Assembly: GCA_028023455.1 (NCBI GenBank) | Contig: JAQFVV010000072.1 | Location: forward strand, 5,944,794 to 6,008,793 | Length of the DNA: 64,000 bases | Source of the DNA: Epiperipatus broadwayi | Lineage: Eukaryota > Onychophora > Udeonychophora > Euonychophora > Peripatidae | Direction: 5' to 3' | In this document: piece after piece, positions 60,671-64,000 of the stretch | Layout of the letters: every line of letters starts with the position of its first letter | Numbering within the stretch: the stretch's first letter is position 1 | The notes under the pieces: model-generated | Seen by the model: the letters and a program-made list of their open reading frames with translations, nothing else | The model's database searches: none | What the model was told of the DNA's origin: nothing | Program-made: the position numbers and the translations under genes

Positions 60671-63600
60671 TTATTTCTAATAAAAATGAGAGATTTTGCT
60701 TTTTGAGCCATATCACTATAAGCACTAATAGTTAGGTAAAAGTAAAACATCTTTAAACCAAAGTGGAGTATATTAGACATAAATCATTTCTCAGATCTTA
60801 GCATAACAAATGTGTTTCAATAGTTTTATAAGTTTACTAGCTCAGATTATATATAACTAATTTAGGATGGCAATTCACTCATCCTTGCATGAAATAGATG
60901 ACAGGATGTGGTTATAATAATACTAAGAAATCACTAAATATTATAAAATCAATATTTATTTATGGCCTTTAAACAGTTAAACAGCTCATTAATTAAAACG
61001 TTGATGACGATGATGATGATGATAATAATAACAATAATGACAAGGGTTTCAACTACAGCTCTAGGACTAAGCCTAAACATAAAACTAAATTTTATGAAGA
61101 AATTCATAATTATTGCTTAATTTTAGCATATTTACTTATATCTTAAATAACTAATATTCAACCATTGATGATGATGAATAATCACACTTAACAAAGACTA
61201 CACTTAATGAAATATATACGCCTCGTTTAATAAAACAAACTAATATTTATTACTACATTTCTAACATATACAGAAAAATTTCTAGATAAATATGAAAATT
61301 GACATGAATAATAATAATAATTGATTATACAACAATCCTCAGATTAATTTTAAGTTCTTCCCCCTTTCCCTTCAAATGTATTTTGTATTAAGTTGGACGT
61401 CACATTGACCATGATTTTCACTCCATGAGAAAAGTATTTCAAGAAAAAAAAATATTATCTGCTCATTAGCACACATACTTTAAAAATCTAACATGTAAAT
61501 AGAATGTAAAAAAAAATGTTAGTAGAATTGAAAGAGCAAGTTTTAGAAACAAGTTTTAAATTATTTTCTCCCCCCTCTCTTCTACCTCTGAAATGCTATA
61601 CTTAATGAAACAAACTAATCTAATATTCTAACACTACTTGTTACTCCACATTCAATCGCAATTATACACATATAAAATATCATTATGTATGTGCGTGTTT
61701 TATCCCATGATAACAAAATATTATTTAAAACCAAAATAATAATATATTAGTTAAAACTAAAATCATAATACCATAAAAAAAAATTGTTTTACACATTAAT
61801 ATTTTTCATAACTGTAAAATTAATAAACAAATAATTTTCATACATTCAAGATAATTTATGAAGCTCAAAGTTATTTATAGTAAGACATTCTTGTTTTAAT
61901 CGATCTGAATAGTCTTTAAAGGTTCTTTAAATAAAATATACCACTTTATTGCTAAAATGTTTCTTAAGACTGATATCATAAAGAAAATAGATATAAAAAG
62001 TCATATTACCGATCTTTTGTTTGTGGCAAATTTCCAAGGGTTCAAACTTGTCTTGTATAATGTCTATATTTCTGCAGCTACCATTTCCGTTTTATGTGGG
62101 AACAATCTCTTTCTTGAGGTGTATAACTACTTGATGATGATGACTCTATTGAGGTTATTTGCTTTAGTGGACAATTTGGAAATCATTATATTAATTTTTC
62201 TTCTCTTCCTGTCAAGCATGTGGATGAAATACAGCAGTTGTTTTCACATTTATAAATTTTCTTGAGTGTAAAATCAGTTGTTGTAACAATTAATTGGACT
62301 TGATGATTAATATTTATCAGTAGATTAATTCATCTTCTTTGAATGCAGGTGAATGCTTTCTTCCTTCTATAAAAAAACATCTTATTTCTCTGGTCAGTTG
62401 AAAGGTGTAGAATATTATTTTAGACACATCTTTTCTTTCCTATGTGATGTGCAGCTTCCCCAGATGGTCCGGAACCGATGGAACATACATATAATTTTTC
62501 TAGCCAGACATTTCTTATATTTTCAGCATTCAATTGGATAGTTTAATAATCTGAATCATAAACAATAATCATAATAATAATTCAAGACAGCTTTTTATAT
62601 CCAATTTTTAGCTAACTTAACCAATCAGAGATAGCATCACTTGCTATTTTTGGACAAATTTGTTTTAATTAGATCTCTAATTTATTTTCAACTAAATTAT
62701 TTTTCAACTGAAAAGTTTAATCCTTTTTCCAGACACTTTTTGTTTAAAAAAAAAATAGACTCAATCCTTATTTCCTTTCTTTTCTCTTTTTTTTTAACAT
62801 CCAGGTAACATTTCAAATCTTTGAGCTTCCTTCTTTAGATCTTGAGATAAGACAATTTCAAAATTAGAGTTCCCACCCAAATTAAGCTCCCAAAGTGACA
62901 AACAATTATTTACAAAAAAAAATTGCTACAAAGATCGATATCTGATTAAACAGATTTCCTCTTTTAACAAAAAAATTGTACAAAAAAAAAATAATTTGAC
63001 AGATTTAATCCTTCCTTTTCTTTCAATATTTAGGAAATGTAAATTTCTGTATGTAATGTACACACATCCTTCATTCTTTCAAATCATTCATAAACTAACA
63101 TTAAATAATATAATTGCTAGCTTAGTAATTATAACCCAATTATTTAATTAAATCTGTAACTTTTAAATCCCACTTATAATTAAAGAAAAGCAAAATAGAA
63201 GCATAGAATAAGATATTAGAATTGATCAAGCATAGGTTAGTTTTAAAGAAAGTTAAAATGTTGAATATTTGAAATATAAAACAATTAAATAGCTTACACA
63301 TACATTGCCTATACGTATGCATTATAACTTTGCTTTTTTTTAACAGAAAATTTAAAATTTTAAATATTAAATGTGTGTACTGCTCTTTTTGAGATTTATG
63401 AACACACAAACAAGTAAAGCATATAATAGCTGTCCCACTCTCTTTCTGTCTAAAGCATTTAAAATTTTGATCTGGTAGGGTTTGAACTTGGATGCCCTAC
63501 AGCTTCTTTTATGGTTATATAAAATTGTGATGATGATTTTTGGTTTACCTTTTCTACATGCACATTACTATAAATTTATCTAGTGACTCAATTGTAATGG

Positions 63601-64000
63601 CACAATATATATATATATATAAATGTAATTTTGCTCTCAAATGATTTCTTTATATCTAATCCTATCTCATTTATTTATATATTATTTGATTTATATATCT
63701 GCTTACTTATTAATATGTCAATCTAAAACAATGTGACGAATTGAATTTTCTAAAAATCCTTTCTATTTTTTTTTTAAGTAAACCTTCACAAAACAAGTTA
63801 TTAACGTCCATTTAAAACAATGAATTGTTAATTAATATACTCGCCAGATTGTTTTTCGAGTCAACATTTTATTTATTAAAAATATATTTGTTTAATTCTG
63901 GATTTTCTACCCTGTGTAAATCCAGAACTCAAGCTAATTAATGCTTTGAAATCTTATAAAAATATTCTTTATTCATTTCTGAAAAGGTGACCGATTATTT
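60671..64000. other. AT-rich terminal stretch, nothing assignable
   Basis: Contains (GATGAT)n near 61000-61022, (TA)n near 63605-63622 and many A runs. ORFs at 61957-62265, 62353-62541 and 63140-63409 are F/L/I/K-rich and unrecognised. None of families A to F is visible. Confidence 0.5.

Noticed and set aside
61957-62265. 102-codon plus ORF, hydrophobic
   Set aside because: Could look like a membrane protein, but composition is that of T-rich DNA, and the minus strand contains stops in every frame. No support.
63475-63500. 'tagggtttgaacttgga' as a B box
   Set aside because: No A box at the right distance on either strand.

Overview
This window is intergenic or intronic DNA from a metazoan, probably an invertebrate with a large AT-rich genome. 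By eye G+C is well under one third. There are long AT tracts, hundreds of bases of TATC/GATA microsatellite, and decayed non-LTR retrotransposons of the type found across animals (RTE-like RT C-termini ending in TGATGATG tails), a Penelope-like relic and tRNA-derived SINEs. I cannot name the species. I see no intact protein gene, no rRNA and no convincing functional tRNA. The longest ORFs are microsatellite translations or pieces of dead transposons.

Layout. 0-6 kb: fragments of several foldback (inverted-repeat) families, here called A, C, D and E, plus a dispersed repeat F. 6.04-6.61 kb: a solo LTR with a 5-bp target duplication. 6.6-9 kb: two antisense RTE fragments. 10.0-10.8 kb: a near-perfect 0.28-kb-arm palindrome. 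12-14 kb: two insertions of a short tRNA-derived SINE and a 430-bp TATC array. 15.8-17.6 kb: a foldback with a 17-bp target duplication, then a frameshifted non-LTR RT C-terminus and a second copy of its zinc-knuckle end. 18-26.4 kb: palindromes, RTE fragments and a complete family A foldback. 27.0-28.0 kb: a DNA-transposon-like element with 49-bp terminal inverted repeats. 28.1-28.6 kb: a polypurine tract. 28.6-34.8 kb: a very AT-rich stretch almost without recognisable repeats, broken by a compound GATA/GGAT/GGAC/AGAC array. 34.9-35.9 kb: foldbacks. 36.4-39.1 kb: two TATA-box-like sites and two possible exons, the only weak hint of a host gene. 41-43 kb: a foldback with a tRNA-like loop, a 96-bp-arm palindrome and a minisatellite. 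43-46.3 kb: RTE fragments and an antisense RT relic. 47-50 kb: a family A palindrome, a Penelope-like GIY-YIG relic and two broken ORFs. 51.4-54.9 kb: a tandem duplication, then a 2.7-kb foldback built round internal repeats. 56.8-60.3 kb: further A, D and SINE copies. 60.7-64 kb: AT-rich, nothing assignable.

The unifying observation is the number of foldback insertions flanked by perfect or near-perfect target duplications of 12-17 bp (families A, the 10-kb palindrome and the 15.9-kb element). Several are asymmetric: one end has a full tail and the inverted partner is truncated. Duplications this long and arms of unequal length fit target-primed reverse transcription better than cut-and-paste transposition. 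Several of these families also carry a CTGANGA-hairpin-GAAA core like that of the hammerhead-type ribozymes known from Penelope-like elements, and a Penelope GIY-YIG relic lies in the same window. My working hypothesis is a set of non-autonomous foldback retroposons mobilised by Penelope- or LINE-type machinery.
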